This document shows positions 26,120-39,205 of a stretch of 64,000 nt of DNA, piece after piece. Source of the DNA: Mesostigma viride (lineage: Eukaryota > Streptophyta > Mesostigmatophyceae > Mesostigmatales > Mesostigmataceae); assembly GCA_009746045.1 (NCBI GenBank), contig RPFO01000213.1, positions 8,173,978 through 8,237,977 of the forward strand. The letters are read 5' to 3'. A model generated the notes under the pieces. That model was not told the DNA's origin, did no database searches, and saw only the letters and a list, made by a program, of their open reading frames with translations. Position numbers and translations under genes: made by a program. Position 1 is the first letter of the stretch. Each line of letters starts with the position of its first letter.

Positions 26120-29100
26120 CACATCACCTAAAAACGGCCTTTTTTGTTACATGGGGTCATATCTCCCACACATATAGTCAGATCGGGGTGCCTTTCTGGA
26201 CTTAAGGTCCCCCTAGGACCCTGTTCACATCACATTAATTGGGGGGCCAACTGACCTATTTTTAGCATCAAACCGTGACGTGGAAAAGTGCAAAAAACGA
26301 TGTTTTCCAGGCATAAGGAGGCATAGCAGCCACACACAAGTAGTAAATGTAGTCCAATTCAGCTGGAAATGGTCATGCTTATTAATTTATATCCAAAGAC
26401 AAAAACCGCCCTTAAGTATGCAATGTAGGACCAAACTATGTGCTATAATTCTGGCATACATGAGCCAAAACACCGTTTTAGTGCATTATTTTCAAACTTA
26501 TGAAGCCCCTGCCAGCACATATGCGGCCCAACCATGCCAGAATTCGTCACATTAATAGCACAATACTTGAATTTACACTAGAACACAAGTTGGACATATT
26601 AGGACCACTGCCGGCCCACTAAAAGTGACGGATGCAAGCAGAAATAGAGCGATTTTTGCAAAAATACTCCATATTCTGCGCCATTGTCTTGGAAAACTTT
26701 GCATTCTTCACTCAATTATCGTCATGGCTGTCATGGGATTCATATACATGCCACTGGGGCTGGATACATTAGCCAACACAGACTAAAAAAGCGATCATCA
26801 AGGGATAAAATCACCATCAATCACAGTAGATGCTGGCATTCGGAACAAGCACCATAGTGCCTACAAGCCTCAAGAAGGGGAGCTTGGCTGACCAGTCGTG
26901 CCTGTCGGCTGACCAGTCTCTTTTCTAAACGGGCCCCGCTCGGCAGCACACACAATCTCCTTTGCAGTACTTGGCCCACTCTGCTGGGCACCCCTGCTGT
27001 GCGTGTCTTATAGCAGCTAATCCAAATATATATCTGCCAGGTGCCTCTCTGCTACATGGAAATACAAAGCGCAATCAAGGACAGCAGTGGCTTGGGCTGC
27101 TATTCAATTGAGCTCAGCACCTAGCTGCTGTACAACATAATTCTGCATCAGTGCCTGTCCTAATTGCGCCCCCCCGCCCCCTTGCCATCATCGTCATGCT
27201 CATCATAGTCTTTGGAACGTGCACTGAACTCCAACCCTTGGACAGTCCATAGGTCATTAAGAATCTGTGCATGTAATGCTAGCTCTTCTCAGTTGAACTC
27301 ATCTACCACCCTCTCATGGTCGTGTCATCTCTCATGTAATCCACCTAGGTTTATCGTGGCCACTGATCTTTCAGCCCCTCCTGACATCAAAATCTGGGCA
27401 AACACACTGTTGACATCGCCCTTCCGTTTTAGCCTGCATGGCTCCTCATGTTTACCCTTATCTCATCCCTCAACACACCTATAACTGTCTATTCATCCCC
27501 CTTGCATAGGCGGTGCATAACTGCGGCATGATGGGGGCTTGCCAAAAATAGGTGTAAAATGCATGGGATGGCACGGGGAGGCTCACACTCATCGGTTTAC
27601 AATCACACTCATGTGCTAACAGTGTCCCTCTCTGCTTTTGACACTGCATGCACATGCATTTCCTACCGGCTATATCAAGCCTTTAGTGTGGTTTGGTGCA
27701 TCAAGAGAAATGGCAGGTCAGCTGAGTGCATCAGACCACATTTGTGTTAAGTGTACGCTTGCAACGCTGTTTGCCCACCGCATGGAGCTCCCCTTTCGGA
27801 CAGTGGCGCAAGTAGCACTTACACCTTACTCCCAGCCGCTCACCCTGCCCATGCTAGCAACAAGAACAAATGCATGGTCCCCATCCCAACGTAAGGTGCA
27901 TCACATGGATGGCCCTGCCATCACCTAGCAGTGTGCCACCCCTCTCCACCTCAACCTACTCTGAAATGCCAGGGCCCCAACAAACCTTTCAAGACATGGC
28001 ACTCCTCAAAGAAGGCAACCCCTCAAAGAAGGCGAGGCAGTTTAGGTCTAGGGGGGCTTTGGGTAAGTTAAAAGATGATAGAGTTCACTAACACAGGCCA
28101 CGGCAACGACAACCTGCCTCACCCGCTGCATCCATACATCACAAGCCATAAACTGCACAGCCTCGCATGATTGCCTAAGGGTCACGTGATCCAAGGTGCC
28201 CTTCAGGCTCACCCCAGCAGCACACCGGCCCATCCTCACCACCCCACTGGTCATAGTCATCTACAGTGGCATCAAACTCCTCTAGGACAGAGTGCAGTAA
28301 AGGCAACATAGACGTCCTGACACAATTGAATAAGAACGTGGCTGCTACCTACTGCCCTTAATAAAAAATGTCCATGGCTTGCACAAATACGCATTCAATT
28401 CTTCAAGCAAGCATGCTAACACCTTCACAGCACATCCCAAGGTTTATATCCATCGAGCTTTGTCAACAAGCATGACTTCCTGATGCAAACTTAGCTGTCA
28501 AGCTAGGAGGAGGAAAGCTAGGTAAAGAGGTGAGATAGACCCCCCCACAGCACCTTCCTGCACCAAAACCATGACAATATCATCCAGAGCTTGCTAAATA
28601 CGTACAGCTAGCCGGTAGCGGGCGACCTTGCAGTCCAGGTTCAGCGCGAACATCTCGTGTCAGCACCCGGCGGAGATGGCGGACGCGAACCCACAATGCT
28701 ATAAAAGCGAGTCATAAGACTATTTCGGGGAGCGGTGAACGGCTTGGAACACCGAAGGTATGCCGCGACAAAAGCCTGAAGTTTTTCTCGGAAATACACG
28801 CCTGGATGTGGATTAGGGCACCGTTGTCGTGCTTGTGCTTGCGTTGCGAGCAGGCAACCAGTGTTTCTTGCAGTGTCGAGCAGTAACAGATGGTGGCGCG
28901 AGAGCAATATGTGACTTTTAAATCATGGCTACACAGCTTACACCTCCGCAGGCATGTTGGAACAAGCCCCGCCATGCCGTGAGCCGAAAAAAAGGAAGAA
29001 ACGCATCAAGCAAGGACGGTCGTAAACGTCACTGAAAACAGCAAAATCTGACCTGCCGGCAGGTAATGCGACAGCCTGGAAAATGTGATTCGTTTCTCGA

Positions 29101-29520
29101 AAAACTGATTAGCGCTCGTGAAAGTAGACTTGAAGCCCATTCGGATTCCACCTTTTGGGAATTGTGAGCTTCCAACAAAAAAGTTTCCCCCACAATTAAT
29201 AAACATGCATTTTCGCTGCCAATTCCAGATCTGGCCGACACAAAAAATCAGCGTCTCAGTTTGCGAATTATTTTGACGCATGAACATACGCGAATAATAT
29301 CTACCATGCATCATCGCAAAGCAGGAGAGTTTACGCGTCGTTTGCATCCATCGCAGCGACTTAACATGCATAATTGACTTTTGACTGATATTCCGGCGGA
29401 CATAGGGTCGACAGCCATGCGAGGTGGAATTTTTCTGGTCCCGTCGTCCTCAACGCGACGCGTTCGCGCCAAAATTCCCAGGATCTCATGTAACCGGACG
29501 GACCGATTTTAGGTGATGTG
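26120..29520. mobile_element. Element F: 3.4-kb inverted-repeat transposon nested in E
   Basis: The ends are CACATCACCTAAAAACGG (26,120) and CCGATTTTAGGTGATGTG (29,503-29,520). Target duplication GT lies at 26,118-26,119 and 29,521-29,522. Removing F and one GT restores the E terminus plus TTAA. No transposase was recognised. A minus-strand stretch at 28,712-28,975 encodes a Cys/His-rich peptide (RRCKLCSHDLKVTYCSRATI), and another at 29,006-29,371 is open for 121 codons; both are unassigned. The rest (26.3-28.6 kb) holds only short open frames. Confidence 0.75.
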
Positions 29521-29522
29521 GT

Positions 29523-31010
29523 TAATTAATTAATGTATTCTGGACAGCACCTACTGTAGGGGCGCAGACATAGGGGGGAAGACCATCATGGCTAAACAAT
29601 GGCATCTCATGGATATATGCATAGAGCATGGCTTCTCAGCAGAGAGTAGCTCTCTGCATGGGCACAGCATAACTACATAAGGCTAGGCATCATCTGCGGT
29701 GTGGCACATCATAGGCACACATGTACATGGCTAAATAATGCTAAGTCGGATCAGCTGGTAGGGGGCCCATAATAGGCGTACATGTACAAGGCCCCGGTGG
29801 CTCGGCCTGACTATTCTTCAGTACTACTGCTGTATTCCGTCCCCTAGGTAAGCTGGGGTGTCTGGAGGTGCTGGCCGGGGCCGCGGGGGTCGCTTTGCCA
29901 GGGCTTGTGGCCGACGTAGATCATTGGTCGCCCCCTTCCAGCTTAGTGAGCTTACACCGGCTTCCCCGCTGCGGTCTGCCGGTGCTGGAGGTAGGTCGGC
30001 CATCTATAGCTCCCGGCCGTCGCCGTTGTTGCTGCTCCAGGGTCAAGTCGTCGTCCAAGGTGAAGTGAGTCTTCTCGAGCCGCTTGTGGCATCTGAGAAA
30101 CGAAATCTTGTCCGCCGGGTTAATTCTCAAATTTAGATCGATGAGCAGAAGCGGAGGCGCCCCCGCCTTACCCCGCGAGCGGAGAAGGCGGTGCCGGGCC
30201 TAGCTCCAGCTTAATTGATCTCATGCACCAGTGAGCTGCTATATATAGGCCCATGCGGTCAAGGATTTGGCTCTCAAACGCCTGGGCAATTAAGCTTCAA
30301 GGAGTTCTCACCTTCCACCATGCATGTCGACGTTCTTGACGATGATTAAGGCTGCGCTTGGCGAGCTCGGCCTCCTCGCGGAGGTCGAGCATCTGCTGCT
30401 GGAGCACGGTAGTCATGCTGCGACGGCGGAGGTGCATGGTGGAGGTCGGTGGTGTGTCGCCCGGGTCTGGGTGTCCGCGCAGGTCTGGGTGGGAGGAGCA
30501 TCGCCAGCCGGGCCAGCGGGGGCTGGCTTGGCGGCAATGTCCTTAACCGCCTGGGCGTTGAGGCCTGCGGTGTTTTGCAGGCACTCAATGGCGACATGGC
30601 GTTGTCCTGCATGGAGGCGCTTGTGGACGTCACGGAGCTGGGCAGTGCCTGGAGTCGGTGGAGGCGGTGGGGCCGGGGGGGGGGGGGGGGGGGGCGAGGA
30701 GGGTGGAGCCTGTGGCGGTGGAGATGGCGGGGAGCTCATGCAGCAGCCAGCGTGCGGCCCACAGCTGCCACACTCTGCAGCGAGGGAGGCCACGTGCTGC
30801 TCGAAAGCTTCCTTATAAGGAGGGTGCGAACGATGGTGTCGGTGGCGACGGCCGGTGGGGGGCGGCGGTGGGGGAGCCCAGAGAAGTGGCCGTATGCTGC
30901 TAAGCTCAGTATAATATGCTTCATGCCAAGATGGCAGTTGGCTTCCCGGCTGCGAGGACGAGTCACCTGCGTACGACCCGCGGATAGGCATGCCAGGCGT
31001 GGGCGCAACT
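29523..31010 (-). pseudogene. LINE ORF1 relic, copy II, facing copy I
   Basis: Read leftwards, this carries a proline-rich section (about 30,830-30,640), RDVHKRLHAGQRHVAIECLQ, and then, near 30,060, FTLDDDLTLEQQQRRR. Its 3' UTR matches that of copy I (cagagagctactctctgctg, 29,625-29,650) and ends in an (attaatta) tail at 29,523-29,535. Stops and shifts break it. It lies tail to tail with copy I; elements E and F separate the two tails. Confidence 0.6.
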
Positions 31011-31019
31011 CCATTATAA

Positions 31020-31430
31020 ATTACCACCGCCGCGCTGGTGGAGCAACCCCGCCCTACCCCGGGCGGATCCTCAAGCGTGACCTCTTCAAAATCGTCATTC
31101 TGACGATCCTGACCTATACAGCGCCGAGGCATGGACGTTGACGCAGGAGCTGGAGAAATGACTCGACGGCATGCAACGTCACCAAGCTACACTGTAGATC
31201 TATGCTGAGCAATGCACGTCACCAAGCTACTGTAGATGCTGAGCAATGGTTTGCACATTATAGCCGGTGAGGTCGATTTGTACGTTGATTTGGGCACGTA
31301 CCATGCATATGTTTCCCACATTCGTAGGCACAGTTACCTGGGCCTAGCCAGGCAACTGGCCCGCACAGATCAGATAGGGCACATCGAAGATAGACTGAGC
31401 TTACTTAAGCTGGCACCCTCTTATTAACAT
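31020..31430 (+). pseudogene. Decayed LINE reverse-transcriptase C-terminal fragment
   Basis: Pieces RDLFKIVILTILTY, AEAWTLTQELEK and SHIRRHSYLGLARQLARTDQ align with QDLFKVLVLPVLTY, AETWTLTADLARK and STIKQRRLQLVGHLARTNQ of the 19.1-kb copy. Several stops and frameshifts are present. A short sequence around acgtcaccaagctactgtag is duplicated inside it. Confidence 0.7.
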
Positions 31431-31814
31431 CTCACCACACTCTTAACATCAGTAGGGGTTAAGTAAGTGACGAAGCTGACGAAAATGGCTGACGGCAGTA
31501 TGGCTGACTGCGGAGCTCAGATCTTTTGCGTCTGAGCGCCCCCAAATTCGGTCAGACCACTTGCATTCGATACGCTTTATTCAGACGCACATGCCAGTAT
31601 AATCGGTTACGGCTGAAACGCAGTATTGCCAAAGTTATCACGTGACAAGCAGCTATGACGACCCCAAAAGCAAAACGGGGTTTGGAAAAGGAGCTTACCG
31701 GCTCCCAGCCCAACCCACTCGCCATCGTTCTTGCCCAGCCGCCTGGGCTCGCCAACCCAATGATCGCCAGCAAACCCATCGCCAAGCGCCTCGCCTAGCT
31801 GAGCCCAAGAAACC

Positions 31815-32574
31815 ATGCCACGACCGCCACAAATGGAGCCTATTCTTGCCCGGCGACAGCAGGTTCTCCCTGAGTCCTCGAGTGGCAGAAACTGTCGCCG
31901 CGCAGGAAGTCCTCGAGGTCCTCCGGTTCCTCGCACAGGAACGGAAGCTCGATCTTCGTGCCCCAGAAGGGGGGGGCGCGGGCTATCGACTACCGCGACA
32001 CGTCCTGCATGGCTCTACACTTATGAAGAACCACGCCAACGCCTGTTTATCTTGACCAGCTACTACGGCACTGAGCGCAGCCTCGGCGACATCAGCAGAG
32101 CGCTCAACGCCCCCGCCCCCGCACAGCCGGCAGCCCCTTCGGCTCCCTCCCTCTGCAAGGATGACATCCGCGCAGTGCTGGAGGAGCACGTGACCTGGCC
32201 GCTGGCCGAGAAGCCGGCTGACATCGCTGAATACCACGCTCAACACGTACAGTGGACTGCATGAGGCCCGGGTCTCCAATGTGGAAACCCGGGTCGTCCA
32301 CAAGCTACAACCCCAGTTCACGGCGCTACACACCACGGCGCAGGCTTCGGAAACGCATGCTGCACTTGTTGTCTCTCGCCTTAACCAGGTGGATCGCCGA
32401 GGGCAAGTACGTGCGGCGTGCTCATGAAGAAGCTTGAGGCCATCACCGCCCACACCGGCCGAGGCCCTGGCCGCACAGGTCCCAAAGATAGCGGAGCAGA
32501 CGGCCACCATTGCATCCCAGCCACCCCGGCAGGATGCTGGCGACCTCCCACCGCTCTCCTACGCGGACCTGCTG
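31815..32574 (+). pseudogene. LINE ORF1 relic, copy III, N-terminal half
   Basis: Frames include KDDIRAVLEEHVTWPLAEKP, SNVETRVVHKLQPQFTALHT and PPRQDAGDLPPLSYADLL, a helical, coiled-coil-like N-terminal region, with frame changes between them. The last frame ends in the TG at 32,573-32,574 that was duplicated when element C inserted. It continues in frame at 38,212 (RTATASTTDTIATKLQEL). Confidence 0.65.
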
Positions 32575-32589
32575 CACTAGGAACTCGCT

Positions 32590-32910
32590 ACTGAGAAAAC
32601 TGAGATTTCCTGAGATTTCCTGAGATTTCCTGAGAAAAAAACTGAGATTTCCTGAGATTTCCTGAGATGTCCTGAGATTTCCTGAGATTTCCTGAGATTT
32701 TCCTGAGATTTCCTGAGATTTCCTGAGAAAGTGACCTGAGATTTCCTGAGATTGGCCTGAGAAAATTGGCTTTTTCTCAGGAAATCTCAGGAAATCTCAG
32801 GGCTAAGTGGAAACTGAGATTTTACGTGGACACTGAGATTTTTTTTTCTCAGGCTGAAAATCTCAGGGCATTTTCTCAGGCGCTTAAAATCTCAGGGCAT
32901 TTTCTCAGGC
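32590..32910. repeat. Left subterminal array of element C
   Basis: Many copies of ctgagatttc/ctgagaaa occur, switching to the inverted form (gaaatctcag, ttttctcagg) after about 32,770. In CACTA transposons such arrays bind the transposon's regulatory protein. Confidence 0.85.
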
Positions 32911-33390
32911 ATGCCATTGCCAGAATTAAATGTGTATTCTAACAAGCATAACACCATCATGCAATAAATCCAACAATTCATTAATGAATTAAATACGTTA
33001 TTAGCACATCTTGTGGTATTAGGCGTGGCATTCATGGCATCACGCTGTTTGATAGTAATGAACTTATGTTTCATTGTGGCATTCTGTGACTCATCATTTC
33101 AATACCATCAAAATATAAAACATCGACTCAAAACTGCTCTCATCCTATTTCTGGATTGCTAGCTGATGGCTCATGGCCATATAACAGCTGGCATGCCAGA
33201 GCCCAGCAACGGTGGTTTCACTCAATATTGATGTGTACGTCTTCTCGTCGAGCTTGTATGCTCCACGATCTGCATCAAGTCATCCCCCAAAGAAAGAAAG
33301 CATACAGAAAGCAAGGAGTTAAATTTACAAACATGATAATAATGCCATATGCAACATGATATTCCAAGAATGATATAGAAGGCGGGCATG

Positions 33391-33710
33391 CTGCCATGCA
33401 TTGCGTGACTGCGTGCAGGCGTGCAGCTAGGTGTGCGTGCGTGGGCGAGTGCGTGCAGTTGTGCATGAGTGCGTTTGTGCAGGCGTGCCTTGGCGGGTGG
33501 GTTGATGGCTGTGTGCAGGCGTGCGTGCGTGAGTGGGTGCGTGAGAGTGTGCAGCTATGTGTGCGTGTGCGTGCACTTGTGCATGTGCGCGTTTGTGCAG
33601 GCGTGCCTTGGTGGGTGGGTTGATGGCTGCGTGCATGCGTGCGTGCGAGGGTAGGTGCGTGGGAGTGTGCAGCTAGGTGTGCGTGCGTGCAGTCGGTGGG
33701 CGTGGTGAAG
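33391..33710. repeat. GTGCGT-rich repeat with a 128-bp tandem duplication
   Basis: Within a gtgcgtg-rich stretch, a segment containing tttgtgcaggcgtgccttgg and gtgggttgatggctg appears twice about 128 bp apart. The following 33.7-34.5 kb is GT-rich with no supported gene. Confidence 0.75.
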
Positions 33711-34539
33711 TCTCCGGGGTGTCGCTGTGGACATGGGTGGGGCACTGGACTCGTGGGTGATACCGTTGTGGGAGGTGAATTGGGTGGGTACTCGTGGTCC
33801 TGGGTATTGTAGAGTGTGTGTGTGTGTGTGTGTTGGACTATTGGGGGGACCCCCCCCTTTGGCGGGGGTCATGGGGGACATTGTTATGGGTTGATTATGT
33901 AGTAGTTGTGAGTCGCAGTTGTAGGTAGCTCGTGCGTAGGTCACAGGTTCGTGTGAGGGTTGGGGATGCTTGGGTTGCGTGGGTGGCTTGGGTATGGTAC
34001 GTAGGCGGGCTTGCCGGTGGTCGGTGCAGCAGTGTCAGTTATGGTTGAGTGGACAGCTGATTGGTTGCCCCGGAGGCCGGGGTGGATGGTTATGCTTCAC
34101 GTGGATGGTGGGGTGGAGTCATCGTATGTTGGGGCAGCGGGGGGCGGGGTGGGCGGGGTGCAGTGGTGTAGGGGAACCTCGTTGTGGGGCGGTAGGTTTG
34201 TTTAGTAGGTGGTTTGTTATGTTGGTGTATGTAATACGGAAGGGTGGTAGTCAGATAGGTTGGTTTGGGGGGACTCAAGGTGGATGGTCGGGTGGGTCAT
34301 CGGATGGTTTGGGGGAGGAGGGCGGTGTTACGGTGTTGTGGGGGACCTCAGCGTGGGGGCGAGAGTAGTCCGTAGTCAGGTGGGGATGGATAACGGCATG
34401 TGGATGTCTGTGACGTATATTTGTGGGTGGGGCGGGTATGGAACAGGCAGGGGAGTGGGGCGAGTGGGAGTTAGCGGGGTGGAGGGTGCTGGCATTGTGG
34501 CGGGATGGTTGGAGGCACACGGACACACGTAATGGCAAG

Positions 34540-35906
<1,367 letters not shown>

Positions 35907-36116
35907 CACTATCTCACTTTCTCGGTCCAAAAATCAAGCCATCACTCACAAACAGCCACGCGACTGCTGTGCTCTCACGCCGTCTCATTACACACAACTG
36001 ATTTAGGTAATGCAACGTTGTTGGCGCGTCAAGGCGTCGGGTATTCATCTCACTTAAGATCGTTGTGTGTTCCCTTTGCTGCTTTGCTGGATAACGCATG
36101 TTTCCCTTGCATGCAG

Positions 36117-36505
36117 GCAATCTACCTAACACAACCATGGCGCACACATCGGCCAGCCCAGCATGGCGGGGAGGGCACCTGCGGACACAGATTTTGTAGG
36201 CTCTGAGCCCTCATCACATCGCTGTAGCACTGGACAGTCTCCTGCGGTAAATTTCTAGAAAGTCGTCCATTAATTTCAGCAATGATCGCTGGGACAGCCC
36301 TACGCGGATGTTATACTGCATTTGTAAGATGCTTGTGGCTGTGCATCTTGCCCGCCACCCTCGGACTGTGATTGAGTGCACTTCTCCTTCATGTGTTTTG
36401 TCAGTACAGTTTGTCATGCTAATGTAATGCAGAAAACCGCAATTCAGGCAGCAAGGTAGCAGCCATGTTGATTTTGATGATGATGATGATGATGACTTGG
36501 TTTAG
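36117..36505 (+). pseudogene. Degenerate acidic-tail transposon gene, homologue of one in element A
   Basis: After an acceptor (cttgcatgcag) the frame reads [18 protein letters not shown]. It then continues, across frame changes, with [22 protein letters not shown] and FSNDRWDSP, and ends in an Asp run before TAG at 36,503. The same order and acceptor occur on the minus strand of element A (51,410-51,174). The function is unknown. Frame breaks show decay. Confidence 0.55.
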
Positions 36506-36559
36506 GTGGTCTTTTGAACTTGTTGATTTTAATGAAATAAGTTTACCTGTGCGTGGTGT

Positions 36560-37313
36560 TGATTTGTCAGTTTGCTACGCCTTTGGTTGTCATGTTGACG
36601 TTTGTCATGTTAACATTTGTGGACATTTTGTCATGTTAACAATTTTTTTGGCCTTCGTTTGTTAACGTCTTGACATTTCTTGACACATCACCTTGGTTTG
36701 TCAGTGTATTGACATTTTTTTCCGTGTTGATATGTTGATATTTCAAAGATTGTCAAGGTTTTGTCAACCTTTCAACATTCTGTCAAGGTTTGTCAAGCCT
36801 TTGATGTTATCATGTCAAGCTTTTGTCAAGTTCTGTCAAGGTTTGTCAAGGTCATGTCAGTTGATATGTCAAGAATCTATATTACTAATTTGGCAATGTA
36901 AGGTAATCCGACACTATTCAGGGCATCACCGAGTACGCGGCCAATCCAGAAGGGGCGGACTGACTGACCACCAATCCGCGCCAAGCGCACGGAAGAACTG
37001 CCAACCAATCCGCGCAAAGCTCCCAGCGAGCGAAGCGAGCGGCCGCTTTAGCGGCCTCCTCTCTGGAGGGCAGCGAAGGAGACCGTCAGTCCGTCACGAT
37101 TCCTCTCCGGAGTGCAGCGAAGGAGTACGCTTCTACGAACTACAGTATGCGTCTACAGCGGGCAGCGGGCAGTCCCTCCATGGTCTCTCTACCGCCAAAA
37201 ATTGATTAATTTTTTTTTTTTTTTGGCTGTGTGAAGCCAGCGGGTCACACTAGAACTATTTGACAATTCTTGACAAACAATTGTCAAAGTTTGTCAACAC
37301 TCCGTTCCTAGTG
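36560..37313. mobile_element. Element D: remnant with TTTGTCAA array and CACTAGGAACG end
   Basis: An array of tgtcaagg/tttgtcaa units (36,560-36,875) resumes after an insertion and ends in ttgtcaacactccgttcctagtg at 37,313. That is an inverted CACTAGGAACG terminus like those of A, B and C. The left terminus was not found, so D is truncated or its left end lies further left in diverged form. The acidic-tail gene just upstream probably belongs to D, because in element A the homologue sits next to a terminus. Confidence 0.55.
36876..37253 (+). mobile_element. Possible short non-autonomous Helitron
   Basis: It starts TCTATATTACTAATTTGG after an A and ends with a hairpin (TGGCT-GTGTGA-AGCCA) followed by GCGGGTCACACTAG. 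This matches the Helitron pattern of 5' TC, 3' hairpin and CTAG. It interrupts the TTTGTCAA array. The base after CTAG is A, not the expected T, which lowers confidence. The interior has gcgagcgaagcgagcg palindromes and no protein. Confidence 0.5.
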
Positions 37314-37329
37314 TGGCAGCGAGGATGGC

Positions 37330-37745
37330 ATGCCTGCACCAAGGAAGAGGAGGGGTAAGCAGCCTGCAGCAGAAACTGATTCCTCCATCTGCAGCGGCAG
37401 TGATAATGGTAGCCAAGAGGATGTGGCTCCACCTAGCAGCGACAGTGATGACCCATGCAGCTACAATGCGTCTGAACCTGCACGGGGAAGCGTGGACGGA
37501 GGGGGAGAGGAAGGAGGCAGCCTGCAGCAGAAAATGCTGCTGATTCTGCCCGTGGTGGCGATGGCCGCGAGTATGCGGCTGAACCTACGCGGGGGAATCG
37601 TGGGCAGAGGGGGAGAGGGGGTAGGCAGCACAAGAATGTGGCTGAACCTAGCCGGGGCGACCTTGCACCAACGAGGAGAAGTGCAAGGGCGTATGGAAAA
37701 GTGAGCTACGCTGAAGCAGATTGTAGCAACTCGTCTAGTGGCTGA
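37330..37745 (+). CDS. Small basic/Arg-Gly-rich protein of element C (frameshifted)
   Basis: From ATG at 37,330 the frame reads MPAPRKRRGKQPAAETDSS, then a Ser/Asp-rich section with ASEPARGS. A frame change near 37,530 leads to EYAAEPTRGNRGQRGRGGRQ and a stop after CSNSSSG at about 37,743. EPxRG occurs three times. A TGTAA motif follows at about 37,808. Like the gene at 55.2 kb in element A, it is short, has a basic start and reads out towards the right terminus. It may be the DNA- or RNA-binding accessory protein of the element. Confidence 0.4.
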
Positions 37746-37861
37746 AATTGATGTTCTTATTAAACTTGAAGAGCTGTACTCCAACTGCACAAGAAATTAT
37801 TATAATTTGTAATCAATGTGATTTCTGGTTGCATGGTATGAATGCGATTTCTCTGTGTGCA

Positions 37862-38209
37862 TGAGGTTTCTCAGTTTTTCTCAGGCCTTAAGTTTCCCAG
37901 ATATTCTCAGTCTCAGATTTTCTCAGGCAGCAACCTGAGAAAAAACCGGGCGCCTGAGAAATTTCGTTCCTGAGAAAAAAAAATCTCAGGCCAGGCGACT
38001 TTCTCAGGCTGATCTCAGTTTTTTCTCAGTTTTCTCAGTTTTCTCAGGTGATTTTCTCAGTTTTCCTGAGAAAACTGAGATTTTTCTCAGTTGATCTCAG
38101 GAAATCTCAGGACATCTCAGGAAATCTCAGGAAATCTCAGGCAGCCTTCCTGAGAAAACTGAGAAAACTGAGAAAAACTGAGAAAAGTCTCAGATCTGAG
38201 TTCCTAGTG
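37862..38209. repeat. Right subterminal array of element C
   Basis: Dense tttctcag units are followed by ctgagaaaa/gaaatctcag units, ending ctgagttcctagtg. Confidence 0.85.
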
Positions 38210-39205
38210 TGCGGACAGCGACCGCCTCCACCACCGACACCATCGCCACGAAGCTCCAGGAGCTGCATGGAGGACCACCGCCAGGCCCATGCAGCAACGG
38301 GAGGTCACCGACCGCGCTCGCCGCGAGTGCCGAGTGGTGCTGCGTCGTTTCCCCTGATCGAGAAGCCAGGTGAGACGTCAACCTAGCTCCCTTGCCGACG
38401 AGCTCAAGGGCCAGCTCCTTACCCTCATGGGCCTGGTAGGGGAGGTAGAACTGCATGCGTGGGTGTCACCGCCTTCCCCACTCACGGGACAACAAGGCGG
38501 CTCCCCCACCAGTCCTGCTCACCTTCCCCTTCCGTGAGGACAAGCAGCGGTTCCTCTGCCATCGCTTAAGCGGTTGCACGACCTCACCTGGACGCTGGAC
38601 GACGACCTGACCCCCGCTCAGCAGCAGCAGCGACGCGACCTGTGGCCGGAATACCTCCGCCACAAGCAGGACCCCCAGAAGCCCAAGGTGTAGTGGAGGG
38701 GCGGGGACCTGATGATCAACCACAAGATGTGGACGCCCCCCGCGGGCTAGACGTACTATAGCTAATAGCCCTATATAGCTTGTATCCCTCAGTAGCCACT
38801 GCCGCCCGGCAGCCATGCTTAGAATTATGCTTGCCTAGCTGTGCCAACATACCTAGTCACGTGCATCGCTCATGCACGGTATACAACCAGCCATAGCCTT
38901 AGTTAGTCCTTGTACAGCCATGCTACGTCCTGGCTATGACCAGATTCCTTGCCCACGCTCCCTTGTTACATGCCATGCTCACATGGGTCTTATTGCACCC
39001 ACAGATTGCCGGATCCCTAGCGTGTCCGTTTAGCTAGCGCGCCCGAATGCAGCTGTGGCATGCCTTAGTAGGCATGAAGGAGACTGGGGGTCTCTGCCCT
39101 TTCTCCTGTTGTGCACACACACAGGGATTAAAAGCACTTCGGTGCTCCGTGATCGACTCCCCAACGGGAGCACGAGTTCAATTAATTAAGTAATTAATTA
39201 AGCTG
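38210..39205 (+). pseudogene. LINE ORF1 relic, copy III, C-terminal half and 3' tail
   Basis: The frame runs from TIATKLQEL through MQQREVTDRARRECRVVLRR, LADELKGQLLTLMGLVGEVE and TWTLDDDLTPAQQQQRRDLW to WRGGDLMINHKMW near 38,740. Stops are at about 38,385 and 38,692. The LINE 3' motif follows directly, without any RT, at 39,141-39,177, with a (TTAA) tail to 39,202. The copy therefore looks ORF1-only. Confidence 0.65.
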
